Assembly (NCBI RefSeq): GCF_026898115.1
Contig: NZ_CP114036.1
Span: 9,232,001-9,296,000 of the forward strand
Reading direction: 5' to 3'
Length of the DNA: 64,000 nucleotides
Origin: Streptomyces sp. S465
GTDB lineage: Bacteria; Actinomycetota; Actinomycetes; Streptomycetales; Streptomycetaceae
Shown: positions 16,324-24,883 of the stretch, piece by piece
Position numbering within the stretch: the first letter of the stretch is position 1
How the letters are laid out: every line of letters starts with the position of its first letter
Program-made: the position numbers and the translations under genes
Notes under the pieces: model-generated
Seen by the model: the letters and a program-made list of their open reading frames with translations, nothing else
Database searches by the model: none
What the model was told of the DNA's origin: nothing

Positions 16324-17067
16324 TCAGACCCCGCTCCGCGCGAATTCAAGGCCGCCGGGGACCTGCCGGGTGGGCAGGATCTCGATGTGCCCGATATTGA
16401 CGTGCGGCGGCGTACCGACGGCGAATTCGATGGCGTCGGCGATGTCCTCCGGTTTGAGCGACTCATAGCCGTCGAAGAAACGCCGCTGCGCCTCTTCCAT
16501 ATTGCCCAGCAGCCGACCGAATATCTCCGTTTCGACGCGCCCCGGGCAGATTTCGGTGACGCGCACCCGCCCGCCGAATCCGTCCACGCGCAGTTGCCGG
16601 GACAAGGTGTGCACCGCCGCCTTGGTGGCGTGGTAGATGGTGTTGCCGCCGAAGTTGTACACGCCGGCGATGGAGCTGATGTTGACGATGTGGCCGAGGT
16701 CGCGCCGCACCATGCCGGGCATGAGCAGCCGTACCAGGTGCAACACGGCCTGGATGTTGACCGCCACCTGCTCGTCCACGGCCCACTCGTCGGCGGTGAG
16801 GATGGTGCCCGTGCGCGACACACCGGCGTTGTTGACCAGGACGTCGATGTCCAGGCCGCCCACCGCCTCGGTGAGCGCGTCGGTGTCGGTGATGTCCACG
16901 GCGTGCGGGACGCAGCCGGTCCTGGCGGCGAGTTCGGTCAGCCGGTCGGCGTTGCGGGCGACCGCGTGCACCTCCAGGCCCTGCCGGGCGAGCCGTTCGA
17001 CGACGACGGCGCCGATGCCGGTGGACGCGCCGGTGACCAGGGCGGTCTGGTAGTCGGAGAAGGACAT
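16324..17067 (-). CDS. SDR family oxidoreductase (YdfG/3-hydroxy acid dehydrogenase-like)
   Basis: Classical SDR of 247 aa. TALVTGASTGIGAVVVERL is the cofactor motif, NNAGVSRTG the NNAG region, NISSIAGVYNFGGNTIYHATK the active site (Ser, Tyr, Lys), and ICPGRVETEIFGRLLG the post-catalytic PG motif; the C-terminus GHIEILPTRQVPGG is typical of YdfG-like enzymes acting on 3-hydroxy acids. ATG at 17067 follows AGAGGAGA; an earlier in-frame ATG at 17160 lacks a site and is rejected. It diverges from the hydroxyacid dehydrogenase at 17289 and probably joins the same pathway. Confidence 0.88.
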   Translation of the reverse strand: MSFSDYQTALVTGASTGIGAVVVERLARQGLEVHAVARNADRLTELAARTGCVPHAVDITDTDALTEAVGGLDIDVLVNNAGVSRTGTILTADEWAVDEQVAVNIQAVLHLVRLLMPGMVRRDLGHIVNISSIAGVYNFGGNTIYHATKAAVHTLSRQLRVDGFGGRVRVTEICPGRVETEIFGRLLGNMEEAQRRFFDGYESLKPEDIADAIEFAVGTPPHVNIGHIEILPTRQVPGGLEFARSGV

Positions 17068-17201
17068 GACGCTGGTCTCCTCTTCAGCAGGTGTCTTCCG
17101 CATGAGTGATGGAGGAAGGAAGTCCCTGTGGATTGAATACCGGATGTGCGGTCGCGGCAATGGTGATTCCTTTTCCAGATACCGTCAGAAGAATTTGTTG
17201 T

Positions 17202-17231
17202 TTGCCTTCGCCAGGTTTTACTGACTAGCGT
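17202..17231 (+). promoter_or_regulatory. Probable promoter in the 16324/17289 divergent region
   Basis: In the 221-base divergent region, which is less G+C-rich than the genes, TTGCCT (17202-17207) and TAGCGT (17226-17231) are spaced by 18 bases and resemble -35 and -10 boxes. They would place transcription about 50 bases before the rightward gene at 17289. The leftward SDR must have its own promoter here too, but I could not place it. Confidence 0.4.
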
Positions 17232-17288
17232 GCCCGCGAACCATTCCCGTCCCGTCGTCGATCGTGCGAAATGGCTGGGGAGTCGAAT

Positions 17289-18284
17289 ATGAGTATGCGT
17301 GTCCTCGTCACCCGGAGCGGACTTCCGGGAAGCGGTGTGGAGCGGCTCGGCGCGGCGGCGGAGCCGGTGTTCTGGACGGGCGGCGGCAAGCCGGAACCGG
17401 AGGAGCTGGCCGCGCTCGCCACGGGGGCCGGCGCCGTCCTGGCGCTGGGCAACGACCCCGTGGACGCCGCGCTGCTGGATGCCGCCGGCCCGTCCCTGCG
17501 GGTGGTGGCGCTGGCCAGCATGGGGTACGACAACGTCGACCGGGCCGCCGCGGCCGAGCGGGGGATCGTGGTGACGCACACACCGCATGTGCTGGCCGAG
17601 ACCACCGCCGACCTGGCCTTCGCCCTGATCCTCGCCGCCCGGCGCCGGCTGGGCGCCGCCACCGCCGACCTGGCCCGGGGCGGCTGGGACCTGTTCCGGA
17701 TGCACGACTACCTCGGCCTGGACGTCCACGGCGCCACGCTCGGGCTGGTCGGCTACGGGCAGATCGGCCGCGCGGTGGCCCGGCGGGCCCACGGCTTCGG
17801 CATGCGCGTCTGCCACCACGACCCGTACGCCACGACCGGCGACGCCCTGTCCACCGCGACCGGCCTGGACGAACTGCTGGCGCGGTCCGACATCGTGTCA
17901 CTGCACGTCCCGCTCACCGACGAGACGCGCCATCTGATCTCCGTACGGGAACTCGCCCTCATGAAGCCGACCGCCACCCTGGTCAGTACCGCCCGGGGCG
18001 GCGTCGTCGACGAGGACGCCCTGCTGCACGCCGTACGGGAGGGCCGGCTGCACTCCGCGGGGCTCGACGTCTACGAACGCGAGCCCATGGGCACCGAACT
18101 CTCGCCGCTGGCCGCGGAGGAGAACATCGTCACGCTGCCCCACATCGGTTCGGCCACCCACGCCACCCGCGCCGCGATGGTCGACCTCGCGGTGGACAAC
18201 ATCCTCGACGTCCTCGCGGGCCGCCCGGCCCGCACGGCCCTGCCGGGCACCGCCGCCGTCCCAGGCATCCCCACCGTCACGTAG
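17289..18284 (+). CDS. D-isomer-specific 2-hydroxyacid dehydrogenase (glyoxylate/hydroxypyruvate reductase-like)
   Basis: NAD(P)-dependent 2-hydroxyacid dehydrogenase (331 aa) of the GyaR type. VALASMGYDNVDRAAAAERG is the substrate-domain motif, LGLVGYGQIGRAVARRA the Rossmann fingerprint, VSTARGGVVDEDALL carries the catalytic Arg, DVYEREPM the Glu and LPHIGSATHATR the catalytic His with the GSAT segment seen in glyoxylate reductases. I prefer ATG 17289, which has GGGGAG seven bases upstream, over the ATG at 17271. It closes the catabolic island and is followed by a strong hairpin. Confidence 0.88.
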   Translation: MSMRVLVTRSGLPGSGVERLGAAAEPVFWTGGGKPEPEELAALATGAGAVLALGNDPVDAALLDAAGPSLRVVALASMGYDNVDRAAAAERGIVVTHTPHVLAETTADLAFALILAARRRLGAATADLARGGWDLFRMHDYLGLDVHGATLGLVGYGQIGRAVARRAHGFGMRVCHHDPYATTGDALSTATGLDELLARSDIVSLHVPLTDETRHLISVRELALMKPTATLVSTARGGVVDEDALLHAVREGRLHSAGLDVYEREPMGTELSPLAAEENIVTLPHIGSATHATRAAMVDLAVDNILDVLAGRPARTALPGTAAVPGIPTVT

Positions 18285-18309
18285 AGGCTCCACTTGGTTG
18301 CCGGCGCGG

Positions 18310-18349
18310 AGTGCCCCTCGCCCGCCCAGACGGCCGGGCGAGGGGCACT
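18310..18349. terminator. 15-bp bidirectional terminator hairpin
   Basis: AGTGCCCCTCGCCCG (18310-18324) pairs perfectly with CGGGCGAGGGGCACT (18335-18349) around a 10-base loop. It sits between the convergent hydroxyacid dehydrogenase (stop 18284) and the lamin-tail protein (stop 18363), so it can end both transcripts. Confidence 0.85.
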
Positions 18350-18362
18350 GCCGCCGCTCAGG

Positions 18363-18827
18363 TCAGCACATCTTGTAGTCGTAGCGGGTGCTGTTGTAGG
18401 CGCAGGAGTCCCGGAACGCGCCGGAAGCCGTGCGCAGTGTCGCGGTGTCCTTGTCGTTGTTCCACACGTAGGCACCGCGGCCCCAGTAGACGTGGCCGGC
18501 GCTCGTGCTGCCCCGGCCGGTGTGCACCTTCACCGTCTTCCCGGCCCCTATCTTGTACGAGGGGAAGGTGAACTTGTAGCCGGTGGCGTCGCGGAGGGTG
18601 TATCCCTTGAGCTGCACGGCGCTGCTCGTGCTGTTCTTGATCTGCACATACTCGGCGTTGAGGCTGGTGTTGGAGCGGGTGTCCGAGCCAGGCGAGTCGT
18701 AGTAGACCTTGTACAGGTGGATCGAGCCGGCCGCCTGTGCGTGGGTGGGCAGCAGTGCGATGCCGACGGAGGCCGCCACGGCGAAGGCGGCGGCGGGCAT
18801 GCGGGTACGAAGCACGTTCGTCCTCAT
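18363..18827 (-). CDS. Secreted lamin-tail-domain (LTD) protein
   Basis: Small exported protein (154 aa). An N-terminal Sec signal peptide (RMPAAAFAVAASVGIALLPT then AQAAG, cleavage near residue 32) is followed by a single lamin-tail-like beta-sandwich: HLYKVYYDSPGSDTR, AEYVQIKNSTSSAVQLKGYT, GKTVKVHTGRG, and WNNDKDTATLRTASGAF. This order (EYVxIxN, LxGYxLRD, VxVHTGxG, WNNxxDxAxL) is the LTD pattern found in secreted nucleases and stand-alone actinomycete proteins. Two Cys near the end may form a disulfide. The function of stand-alone LTD proteins is not established. The ribosome-binding site is weak; an internal ATG at 18800 is possible. Confidence 0.8.
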   Translation of the reverse strand: MRTNVLRTRMPAAAFAVAASVGIALLPTHAQAAGSIHLYKVYYDSPGSDTRSNTSLNAEYVQIKNSTSSAVQLKGYTLRDATGYKFTFPSYKIGAGKTVKVHTGRGSTSAGHVYWGRGAYVWNNDKDTATLRTASGAFRDSCAYNSTRYDYKMC

Positions 18828-18941
18828 GGGTCATGCCGGGTACCCCCCATGGTCCCGGCGAGGACGACCACACTACGGGCAAGACGGAACGAGCAGGGCA
18901 CTGTTACCGATCTGGGATGGACCCGGCGGCGCGGCCGGTGC

Positions 18942-19544
18942 TCAGGTCGCCCGCAGACCGTCCAGCAGGACGCGGACAAGTCCCTCGGCCCGCTCCGGAG
19001 CGTCGCTGGTCCGGCCGGTGAGCAGAAGGTAGAGGGTCGCCCCGATCAGGCCGTCCACCACGGCGTCCAGATCGGCGTCGGCGCGGAACTCGCCCGTCTC
19101 CACACCCGCTCGCAGCAGCCTGACGACGGCCGTGTGCTGGTCCGCGGTGTGGTATCGGTACAGCGACTCCGCGTCCTGCGGACTTTCCGCCGCCGCTGCC
19201 GTCAGGGCCAGGACGAACGCGGCGTTGCGCGGATCGCGGAGCGCCCGCGCCTGATAGCGGAACCACGTCGCCACCGTCGGCGCGACCTTCCCCGACCCGG
19301 GCACGGGGACCGCCCCGTCGGGGACGGACGCGAGGTAGGCCCGTCGGGTCACATCACCCACCAAGGCCGCCTTCGACGGCCAGCGGCGGTACACCGTGGG
19401 TTTGCCGACGCCCGCCTCGGCGGCGACCTTCTCCATCGACATCCCGGCGTAGCCGTCCCGCAGCAGCAACTCACCCGCCGCGTCCAGGATCGCCTGGTCC
19501 GTGTCCGCGCTCCGCGGTCTGCCGCGCCGCCGCACCTCAGCCAT
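18942..19544 (-). CDS. TetR/AcrR family transcriptional regulator
   Basis: TetR-type repressor of 200 aa. The N-terminal helix-turn-helix is clear: QAILDAAGELLLRDGYAG, then VAAEAGVGKPTVYRRWPSK. The C-terminal ligand domain resembles TetR_C_16-like actinobacterial regulators (AAAAESPQDAESLYRYHT, GLIGATLYLLLTGR). ATG at 19544 (MAEVRRRGRPRS) is chosen; an ATG three codons upstream at 19553 is possible. It is divergent from the SDR at 19623 with a palindrome between them, so it probably represses both genes. Confidence 0.88.
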   Translation of the reverse strand: MAEVRRRGRPRSADTDQAILDAAGELLLRDGYAGMSMEKVAAEAGVGKPTVYRRWPSKAALVGDVTRRAYLASVPDGAVPVPGSGKVAPTVATWFRYQARALRDPRNAAFVLALTAAAAESPQDAESLYRYHTADQHTAVVRLLRAGVETGEFRADADLDAVVDGLIGATLYLLLTGRTSDAPERAEGLVRVLLDGLRAT

Positions 19545-19571
19545 GACGCCCATCCTAGAAGCGCTACGATG

Positions 19572-19593
19572 CATTACGAAACGACACGTAATG
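19572..19593. promoter_or_regulatory. Palindromic TetR operator candidate
   Basis: CATTACG (19572-19578) and CGTAATG (19587-19593) form a perfect 7-base inverted repeat with eight bases between. It lies in the 78-base gap between the TetR gene (start 19544) and the SDR gene (start 19623), in an A/T-rich patch, a placement typical of autoregulated TetR operators. Confidence 0.6.
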
Positions 19594-19622
19594 TTTATGG
19601 TGTCATGTTTATGGAAGGTGTC

Positions 19623-20459
19623 ATGAGCGCACAGGTGGTGGCCGTCATCGGCGTGGGCGGTATGGGGCAGGCGATCGCCCGCCGCCAGGGTCCGGGGCGC
19701 ACCCTGCTGCTCGCCGATCACGACGAGAAGCTGCTCACGTCCGTCGCCGACGACCTGCGGGACCACGGCCACGCGGTGGTCACCCAGGCCGTGGACGTCT
19801 CCTCGCGTGCCGCGGTGGCGGCCCTGGCGGACACCGCCGCCGGACTCGGCGCGGTCACCCAGGTCGCGCACACCGCCGGTCTCTCCCCGGTCCAGGCGCC
19901 CGCCGCGGCCATCCTCCGCGTGGACCTGCTCGGCACCGCGCTGGTCCTGGAGGAGTTCGCCCGGGTGATCGCTCCCGGCGGCGCCGGCGTGGTCATCGCC
20001 AGCATGGCCGGACATATGCTGCCGCCCTCGGCGCTCACCGCGGAACAGGAACACGCCCTGGCGCGCACCCCGGCCGACGATCTCCTCGCGCTGCCCTTCC
20101 TCGACGCCGACACCCTCGGCCCGCGGGGCGCCTATCCGCTGTCCAAGTACGCCAACCGGCTCCGGGTCCAGGCCGCGAGCACCGTCTGGGGCGAGCGCGG
20201 AGCGCGGATCAACTCCATCAGCCCCGGCGTGATCTCCACCCCCATGGGACAGCGGGAACTCGCCGGTGAGAGCGGGAGCCACATACGGGCCATGGTCGCG
20301 GCCTCCGGCACCCGGCGACTGGGCACTGCCGACGACATCGCCGCTGCCGCCGCCTTCCTTCTGGGGCCCGATGCCACCTTCGTCACCGGCAACGACCTGC
20401 TGGTCGACGGTGGCGTGATCGCCGCTCTGCGCTCCGGCCGCAGCGGTGGAGCAGGTTGA
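19623..20459 (+). CDS. SDR family oxidoreductase under TetR control
   Basis: SDR-fold protein of 278 aa with an unusual cofactor loop, VVAVIGVGGMGQAIARRQG, more like an oxidoreductase GxGxxG than the TGxxxGIG of classical SDRs. The active-site Tyr and Lys are in GPRGAYPLSKYANRLRVQ, and ARINSISPGVISTPMGQREL plus FVTGNDLLVDGGVIAAL are standard C-terminal SDR segments. An insertion (HMLPPSALTAEQEHALARTP) lies before the active site, as in some hydroxysteroid-type SDRs. GGAAGG is four bases before ATG 19623; in-frame ATGs at 19605 and 19611 lack a site. It is divergent from the TetR gene. Substrate unknown. Confidence 0.85.
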   Translation: MSAQVVAVIGVGGMGQAIARRQGPGRTLLLADHDEKLLTSVADDLRDHGHAVVTQAVDVSSRAAVAALADTAAGLGAVTQVAHTAGLSPVQAPAAAILRVDLLGTALVLEEFARVIAPGGAGVVIASMAGHMLPPSALTAEQEHALARTPADDLLALPFLDADTLGPRGAYPLSKYANRLRVQAASTVWGERGARINSISPGVISTPMGQRELAGESGSHIRAMVAASGTRRLGTADDIAAAAAFLLGPDATFVTGNDLLVDGGVIAALRSGRSGGAG

Positions 20460-20492
20460 GCCGCGACTGCCCCGGACCGCTATCCTCGCGGC

Positions 20493-21086
20493 GTGACACG
20501 GCGACCACTCCCTGATGAGCGACGGCCCGCGAACGACGGGCCCAAGGCTGCCGCCCGTAATCGCGCCGCCCTGATCGCCGCGGCCCGGGAGATCTTCGCG
20601 GAGTCCGGGCTGGACGTGCCACTGTCCGCGATCGCGCGCCGGGCCGGGGTCGGCCAGGGCGTGCTGTACCGGCACTTCCCCGACCGGGCCGCCGTGGCGC
20701 TCGCCGTGCTGGAGGAGAACGTCCGGGAGATCGAGCGCGCGGCGGCAGCGGACGGCGCGGACCTCGCCCACATCCTCGGTGTCCTGACGTGGCACCAGAC
20801 CGAGTCGACGGCGTTCGTGGGCATCCTCCATGCCGACGGGGCAGGCGGTCGGTCCGACTACGCCGCGACTCTGTCCCAGCGGGTCGAGCGGGCCCTGCGC
20901 GGACATCTGCCCGCGGACCACCGGCTCGCCGCCGACCCCGGCGATCTGATGATCGCGGTCGGCATGGTCTCCGGCGCCGTCACCGGCCCCACCCGCGAAC
21001 ACCGGGAGCGCCGGGCACTCGCGGCGTGGCGGCTGCTGGGCGTGGAGGTGGGACCGGTGCGGCCCTTCGAGGGCCGAGAGGAGTGA
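20493..21086 (+). CDS. TetR/AcrR family transcriptional regulator
   Basis: TetR-type regulator of 197 aa: helix-turn-helix in LIAAAREIFAESGLDVPLS and IARRAGVGQGVLYRHFPDRA (about residues 30-70), followed by a SbtR-like C-terminal domain (VSGAVTGPTREHRERRALAAW). GTG start 33 bases after the preceding SDR. It ends 12 bases before the stop of the convergent lipoprotein gene. The palindrome at 22175-22192, in the promoter shared by that lipoprotein and the monooxygenase, is a likely target. Confidence 0.85.
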   Translation: MTRRPLPDERRPANDGPKAAARNRAALIAAAREIFAESGLDVPLSAIARRAGVGQGVLYRHFPDRAAVALAVLEENVREIERAAAADGADLAHILGVLTWHQTESTAFVGILHADGAGGRSDYAATLSQRVERALRGHLPADHRLAADPGDLMIAVGMVSGAVTGPTREHRERRALAAWRLLGVEVGPVRPFEGREE

Positions 21087-21098
21087 ACGGGCGGCGGG

Positions 21099-22124
21099 TC
21101 AGCCGCCGTTGGACTGACGGATCCCCTCGGCCAGGGCGTCGAAGGTGTACAGGTAGCCCCCGTCGGGCCCGCTGACGGTCATGTACGCCTTCCTGCCGCC
21201 GGGCGTGATGGCCACGTTGGTCGCCGACTCCAGACCTTCGGCGGCACGGGCGGGGACCTCCACGGTCGCCAGCCGCTCACCGTGCTCGCTGTACACCGCC
21301 ATCGCGGGCCGGCCGTGCAGCGCCTGGTAGAGGTTGCCGTCGGCGTCCACGGCGATGGAGTCGGTCTGCGCGATCCCGCCGTCGACCCGGATGGCGGTGT
21401 GCCGGGAGGCCGCGCCGCCCTCGCCGTCCAGCAGCAGGTAGGAGATGCGGTCCTCGGTCAGTTCGCTGAACCACAGCCCGCGGTAGTCAGTGTCGAAGGA
21501 GATGCCGTTCGGCGCCGACAGGCCGTCCGCCAGGACGGTGGCCTTCTGCCCGTCGCGGCCGATCCGCACCACGCGCCCGGTCGGCTTCCCCTCGGACATG
21601 CCGCGTGAGTCGCTGACAAACAGGTTGCCCTCCTGATCGAAGGCCAGATCGTCGGGGTTCATCCGCGCCCCGTCGACCTCACCGGAGAAGAAGGTGCGCG
21701 GATCACCGCCGTCCGGCGCCAGACTCACGATCTCGCCGTGGGAGAAGTCGGTCAGATAGACACGCCCGTCGTAGGGGCTGAACTGCGCCGAGGTGTAGGT
21801 CCCGCGGTCGTCGGTGTGGAACATCCGCGAGGTCTTCTCGCGGACGTCGACGCGGAGCACCTTCCGTTCCCCGGCGGGCGCGGTGACGTCGACGACGAGC
21901 AGTTGGCCGTCCTCGTCGAAGACCGGACCCTCCAGCAGCGTCATCCCGGTCTCCTGGTGAACCGTCGTCAGTCGCATCACCTTCTGGGCGTGGACCGTCC
22001 GGCCCGCACCGGTGGCGGTCGCCGCGTCCGCGGCGGTGCCGCCTGTCTGGGTGCCGCAGCCGGTGAGGGCCAGCAGGCCGATCGTGGCGAGCCCGGCGAG
22101 CGGTGGGATCGGGAGACGTCGCAT
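21099..22124 (-). CDS. SMP-30/gluconolactonase-type beta-propeller lipoprotein
   Basis: Exported lipoprotein of 341 aa. The lipoprotein signal peptide MRRLPIPPLAGLATIGLLAL ends with the lipobox LTGC (Cys about residue 23). The mature part is a six-bladed propeller of the SMP-30/Drp35 type: LLEGPVFDEDGQLLVVDVTA, MNPDDLAFDQEGNLFVSDSRG, LSAPNGISFDTDYRGLWFSE and QTDSIAVDADGNLYQALHG carry the Glu, Asp and Asn positions that hold Ca2+ and form the lactonase site. ATG 22124 has AGGAAGAG upstream. It diverges from the Baeyer-Villiger monooxygenase, so hydrolysis of a lactone made by that enzyme is an attractive but unproven role. Confidence 0.85.
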   Translation of the reverse strand: MRRLPIPPLAGLATIGLLALTGCGTQTGGTAADAATATGAGRTVHAQKVMRLTTVHQETGMTLLEGPVFDEDGQLLVVDVTAPAGERKVLRVDVREKTSRMFHTDDRGTYTSAQFSPYDGRVYLTDFSHGEIVSLAPDGGDPRTFFSGEVDGARMNPDDLAFDQEGNLFVSDSRGMSEGKPTGRVVRIGRDGQKATVLADGLSAPNGISFDTDYRGLWFSELTEDRISYLLLDGEGGAASRHTAIRVDGGIAQTDSIAVDADGNLYQALHGRPAMAVYSEHGERLATVEVPARAAEGLESATNVAITPGGRKAYMTVSGPDGGYLYTFDALAEGIRQSNGG

Positions 22125-22174
22125 GGAGATCACTCTTCCTGTCCGAAGGAATACGGAAGCTGCGTCCGCACTAA

Positions 22175-22192
22175 CCGGACAACATTGTCCGG
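22175..22192. promoter_or_regulatory. 18-bp perfect palindromic operator
   Basis: CCGGACAA (22175-22182) and TTGTCCGG (22185-22192) are exact inverted repeats with a two-base spacer, midway between the divergent lipoprotein (start 22124) and monooxygenase (start 22298). Such short-spaced 8+8 palindromes are typical of TetR-family operators; the regulator at 20493-21086 is the nearest candidate. Confidence 0.65.
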
Positions 22193-22297
22193 AGCTTGTT
22201 ACGGTAGTGCATGGCTGCTCAAGTCCTGCGAGCCGCGGCTCAGTTCGTGGAAGAGACAGCCCCATGGCAGCGAACCGGAAGGAACGAGGTCCCCCCT

Positions 22298-24100
22298 ATG
22301 GCGAATTCCCCTGCGCTGACCCCCGAGGCACTCGCCGAGCTGAGAGAGCGTTACCGGGTCGAACGGGAGCGACGCGTACGGCCCGACGGCACTCGGCAGT
22401 ACCTCGCCGCCGACGCCGAGTTCGGCTACTACGCCGCCGACCCGTACGGGGAGACATCCGAGCGCGAGCCGCTGCGGGACCGGGTGGACGTCGTGGTCGT
22501 CGGCGGCGGCTTCGGCGGCATCCTCGCCGGGGCGCGGTTGCGGCAGCAGGGTGTCGAGCGGGTCCGGATCATCGAGAAGGGCGGCGACTTCGGAGGGACC
22601 TGGTACTGGAACCGGTACCCGGGCATCCACTGCGACATCGAGTCGCACGTGTACCTGCCGCTGCTCGACGAGACCGGATACGTCCCGGAGTGGAAGTACG
22701 CGCCCGGCGAGGAGATCCGCCACCACGCGGTGCGCATCGCCCAGAAGTTCGACCTCTACGCCGACGCCCTGTTCTCCACCGCGGTCACGGCCCTGACCTG
22801 GGACGACACAAATAAGGCATGGATCGTCACCACCGACCGCGGCGACACGTTCCACGCCACGTACGTCATCACGGCCACCGGCACCCTCTCGGAGATGAAG
22901 CTCCCCGGCATCCCCGGCATCGAGACCTACCGGGGCCACACCTTCCACACCTCACGCTGGGACTACGGCTACACCGGCGGCACCCCGGACGGCGGTCTGA
23001 CCGGCCTCGCCGACAAGCGCGTGGGCGTGGTGGGCACCGGTGCCACCGGTATCCAGGTCATCCCCATGCTCGCCGAGGACGCCGGCCACCTGTACGTCTT
23101 CCAGCGCACGCCCTCCACGGTGGACATCCGTGCCAACCGCCGTACCACCGCCGCGGACGTCGGCGCCGACCGGCCGGGCTGGGCCGGTGAGCGCCGCGAC
23201 AACTTCCTGCGGATCGTCTCCGGCGACTTCGCCGACGAGGATCTCGTGGCCGACCAGTGGACAGCGACGGCGGGCCTGCTGGAGAAGCTCTTGCCGAGCT
23301 TCCGCCGCCAGGGCGACCGGGCCGCCTTCGAGGCGGAGTACGAGGTCGCGGACGCCGCCAAGATGAACGAGATCCGCGCCCGCGTCGATAAGGTCGTCAC
23401 CGACCCGGAGACGGCGGAGAAGCTCAAGCCCTGGTATCGGTACGCCTGCAAGCGCCCGACCTTCTCCGACCTGTACCTCCCCACGTTCAACCGCGACAAC
23501 GTCACCCTGGTCGACACCGCCGACACCCACGGCATCGAGCGGATGACGGAATACGGTGTCGTCGTCGGCGACACCGAGTACCAGCTGGACTGCCTGATCT
23601 TCGCCACCGGATTCTCCGTCGGCATCTCCGGTGTCCACTCGGGCCGGCTGCCCGTGCGCGGCCGGCAGGGTGTCCGATTGCAGGACGCCTGGCGGGAGCA
23701 CGGCCCGCGCACACTGCACGGCTTCACCAGCAACGGCTTCCCGAACCTCATCCAGCTGGGCGGGACGCAGAGCGCCAGCAGCGTCAACTACACACATGTG
23801 CTGGACGAGCACGCCGTGCACGCCGCCGCGCTCGTCGCCGCCGCCGAGGCCGAGGCCGCCCTGATCGAACCCTCGCGCGAGGCCGAGGACGCCTGGATCA
23901 CGCTCCTGGCCGAGGGTGCCCCTGACCACGAGTGGTTCCACGCCGAGTGCACCCCCGGTTACTACAACGCCGAAGGCCGCGGCCGGCGGAACGGCCCCAT
24001 CGCGTATCCCCACGGTGCGGTCGCCTTTCATGACCTGCTGCGACGCTGGCGGAAGGAGTCCATGGACGAGGTGCTCGCCGCCCGCGACCAGGTGCTGTAA
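22298..24100 (+). CDS. Flavin-dependent Baeyer-Villiger monooxygenase
   Basis: Class B flavoprotein monooxygenase of 600 aa, inserting oxygen next to a ketone to give an ester or lactone using FAD, NADPH and O2. GGGFGG (69-74) is the FAD Rossmann motif, GGTWYWNRYPG the next FAD contact, YRGHTFHTSRW (211-221) the Baeyer-Villiger fingerprint, and VGVVGTGATGIQVIP (242-256) the NADPH Rossmann motif; a second family motif is LIFATGFS. The length and the N-terminal extension fit the large cyclohexanone/phenylacetone-type group. ATG 22298 follows GGAAGGAACGAGG; an ATG at 22211 would overlap the operator region and is rejected. It probably shares control with the divergent lipoprotein. Confidence 0.92.
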   Translation: MANSPALTPEALAELRERYRVERERRVRPDGTRQYLAADAEFGYYAADPYGETSEREPLRDRVDVVVVGGGFGGILAGARLRQQGVERVRIIEKGGDFGGTWYWNRYPGIHCDIESHVYLPLLDETGYVPEWKYAPGEEIRHHAVRIAQKFDLYADALFSTAVTALTWDDTNKAWIVTTDRGDTFHATYVITATGTLSEMKLPGIPGIETYRGHTFHTSRWDYGYTGGTPDGGLTGLADKRVGVVGTGATGIQVIPMLAEDAGHLYVFQRTPSTVDIRANRRTTAADVGADRPGWAGERRDNFLRIVSGDFADEDLVADQWTATAGLLEKLLPSFRRQGDRAAFEAEYEVADAAKMNEIRARVDKVVTDPETAEKLKPWYRYACKRPTFSDLYLPTFNRDNVTLVDTADTHGIERMTEYGVVVGDTEYQLDCLIFATGFSVGISGVHSGRLPVRGRQGVRLQDAWREHGPRTLHGFTSNGFPNLIQLGGTQSASSVNYTHVLDEHAVHAAALVAAAEAEAALIEPSREAEDAWITLLAEGAPDHEWFHAECTPGYYNAEGRGRRNGPIAYPHGAVAFHDLLRRWRKESMDEVLAARDQVL

Positions 24101-24217
24101 CAGGCCACACCCACGGGGCGCCGGGCATGGGGGGTTCGTCACCGGGGCTTGCGTCGAGTGAGCGGTGCGCGCGGGGGTACCCAGGACGGCTGAGACGCGC
24201 GTGAGGAGGGACAGACC

Positions 24218-24883
24218 ATGGGCACCCTGACGAAACAGGCCGCGCTGAAGACAGCGACCAAGCCGTCGCTCGCCGGGAAGGCGACGGCCCGGACCGCGGC
24301 CACCGCTCCTGCTTGGTCTCGGCGGGCGATGCGAGCTCTGGGCGGCGAAAACGTCGTCGACGTGCTCACCCGCCAGCACCGGCAGATCCGGCTCGGCTTC
24401 CTGCGGGCCGCCCTTCCCGGCCCATGGCGCCGCCGGAACTTCGACCGGCTGATGCGCCTGCTCGCCGTCCACGAGGCCGCCGAAGAGGCACACGTCCATC
24501 CCGTCGCGCGCCGCGCCCTGCGGCACGGCCGCGAGCTGGCGGCCCGCCGCCGCGCGGAGGAGAAACAAGCCAAGGAGCTGCTGATCGCACTGTGGCACAC
24601 GGGGCCCGACGGGGCCGGGTACCTGCGGCGCCTCAACGAGGTCAGGCGCGTGGTCTCCCGGCACGCCGCGCGCGAGGAGCGTGAGGAGTTCCAGGCCCTC
24701 CGGAAGGCCATCAGCCTTCCCCGGCTCCGCATGCTGGGCGCCGAGGTCAAGTTCGCCCAGGCATACGCCCCGACCCGGCCGCACCGATGGGTCAACAACG
24801 AGGCCACGAACAAGCTGGCCGCACCGATCCTCGGCCCCGTCGACCGAGCACTCGACGCCCTTCGCCGGCGCAGCGCGTCGTGA
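24218..24883 (+). CDS. Hemerythrin HHE domain-containing protein
   Basis: Protein of 221 aa with a hemerythrin-like four-helix domain at about residues 48-155. Iron-ligand pattern: His in VLTRQHRQIRLGF, His-Glu in LLAVHEAAEEAHVHP (HxxxE plus further His), and His with Glu in RRVVSRHAAREEREEF. The N-terminal 45 residues are Ala/Thr/Lys-rich and probably disordered. These actinomycete proteins bind a di-iron centre and are thought to sense or buffer O2, NO or peroxide. GAGGAGGGACAG precedes the ATG. It stands alone 117 bases after the monooxygenase; a link to it is possible but not shown. Confidence 0.85.
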   Translation: MGTLTKQAALKTATKPSLAGKATARTAATAPAWSRRAMRALGGENVVDVLTRQHRQIRLGFLRAALPGPWRRRNFDRLMRLLAVHEAAEEAHVHPVARRALRHGRELAARRRAEEKQAKELLIALWHTGPDGAGYLRRLNEVRRVVSRHAAREEREEFQALRKAISLPRLRMLGAEVKFAQAYAPTRPHRWVNNEATNKLAAPILGPVDRALDALRRRSAS

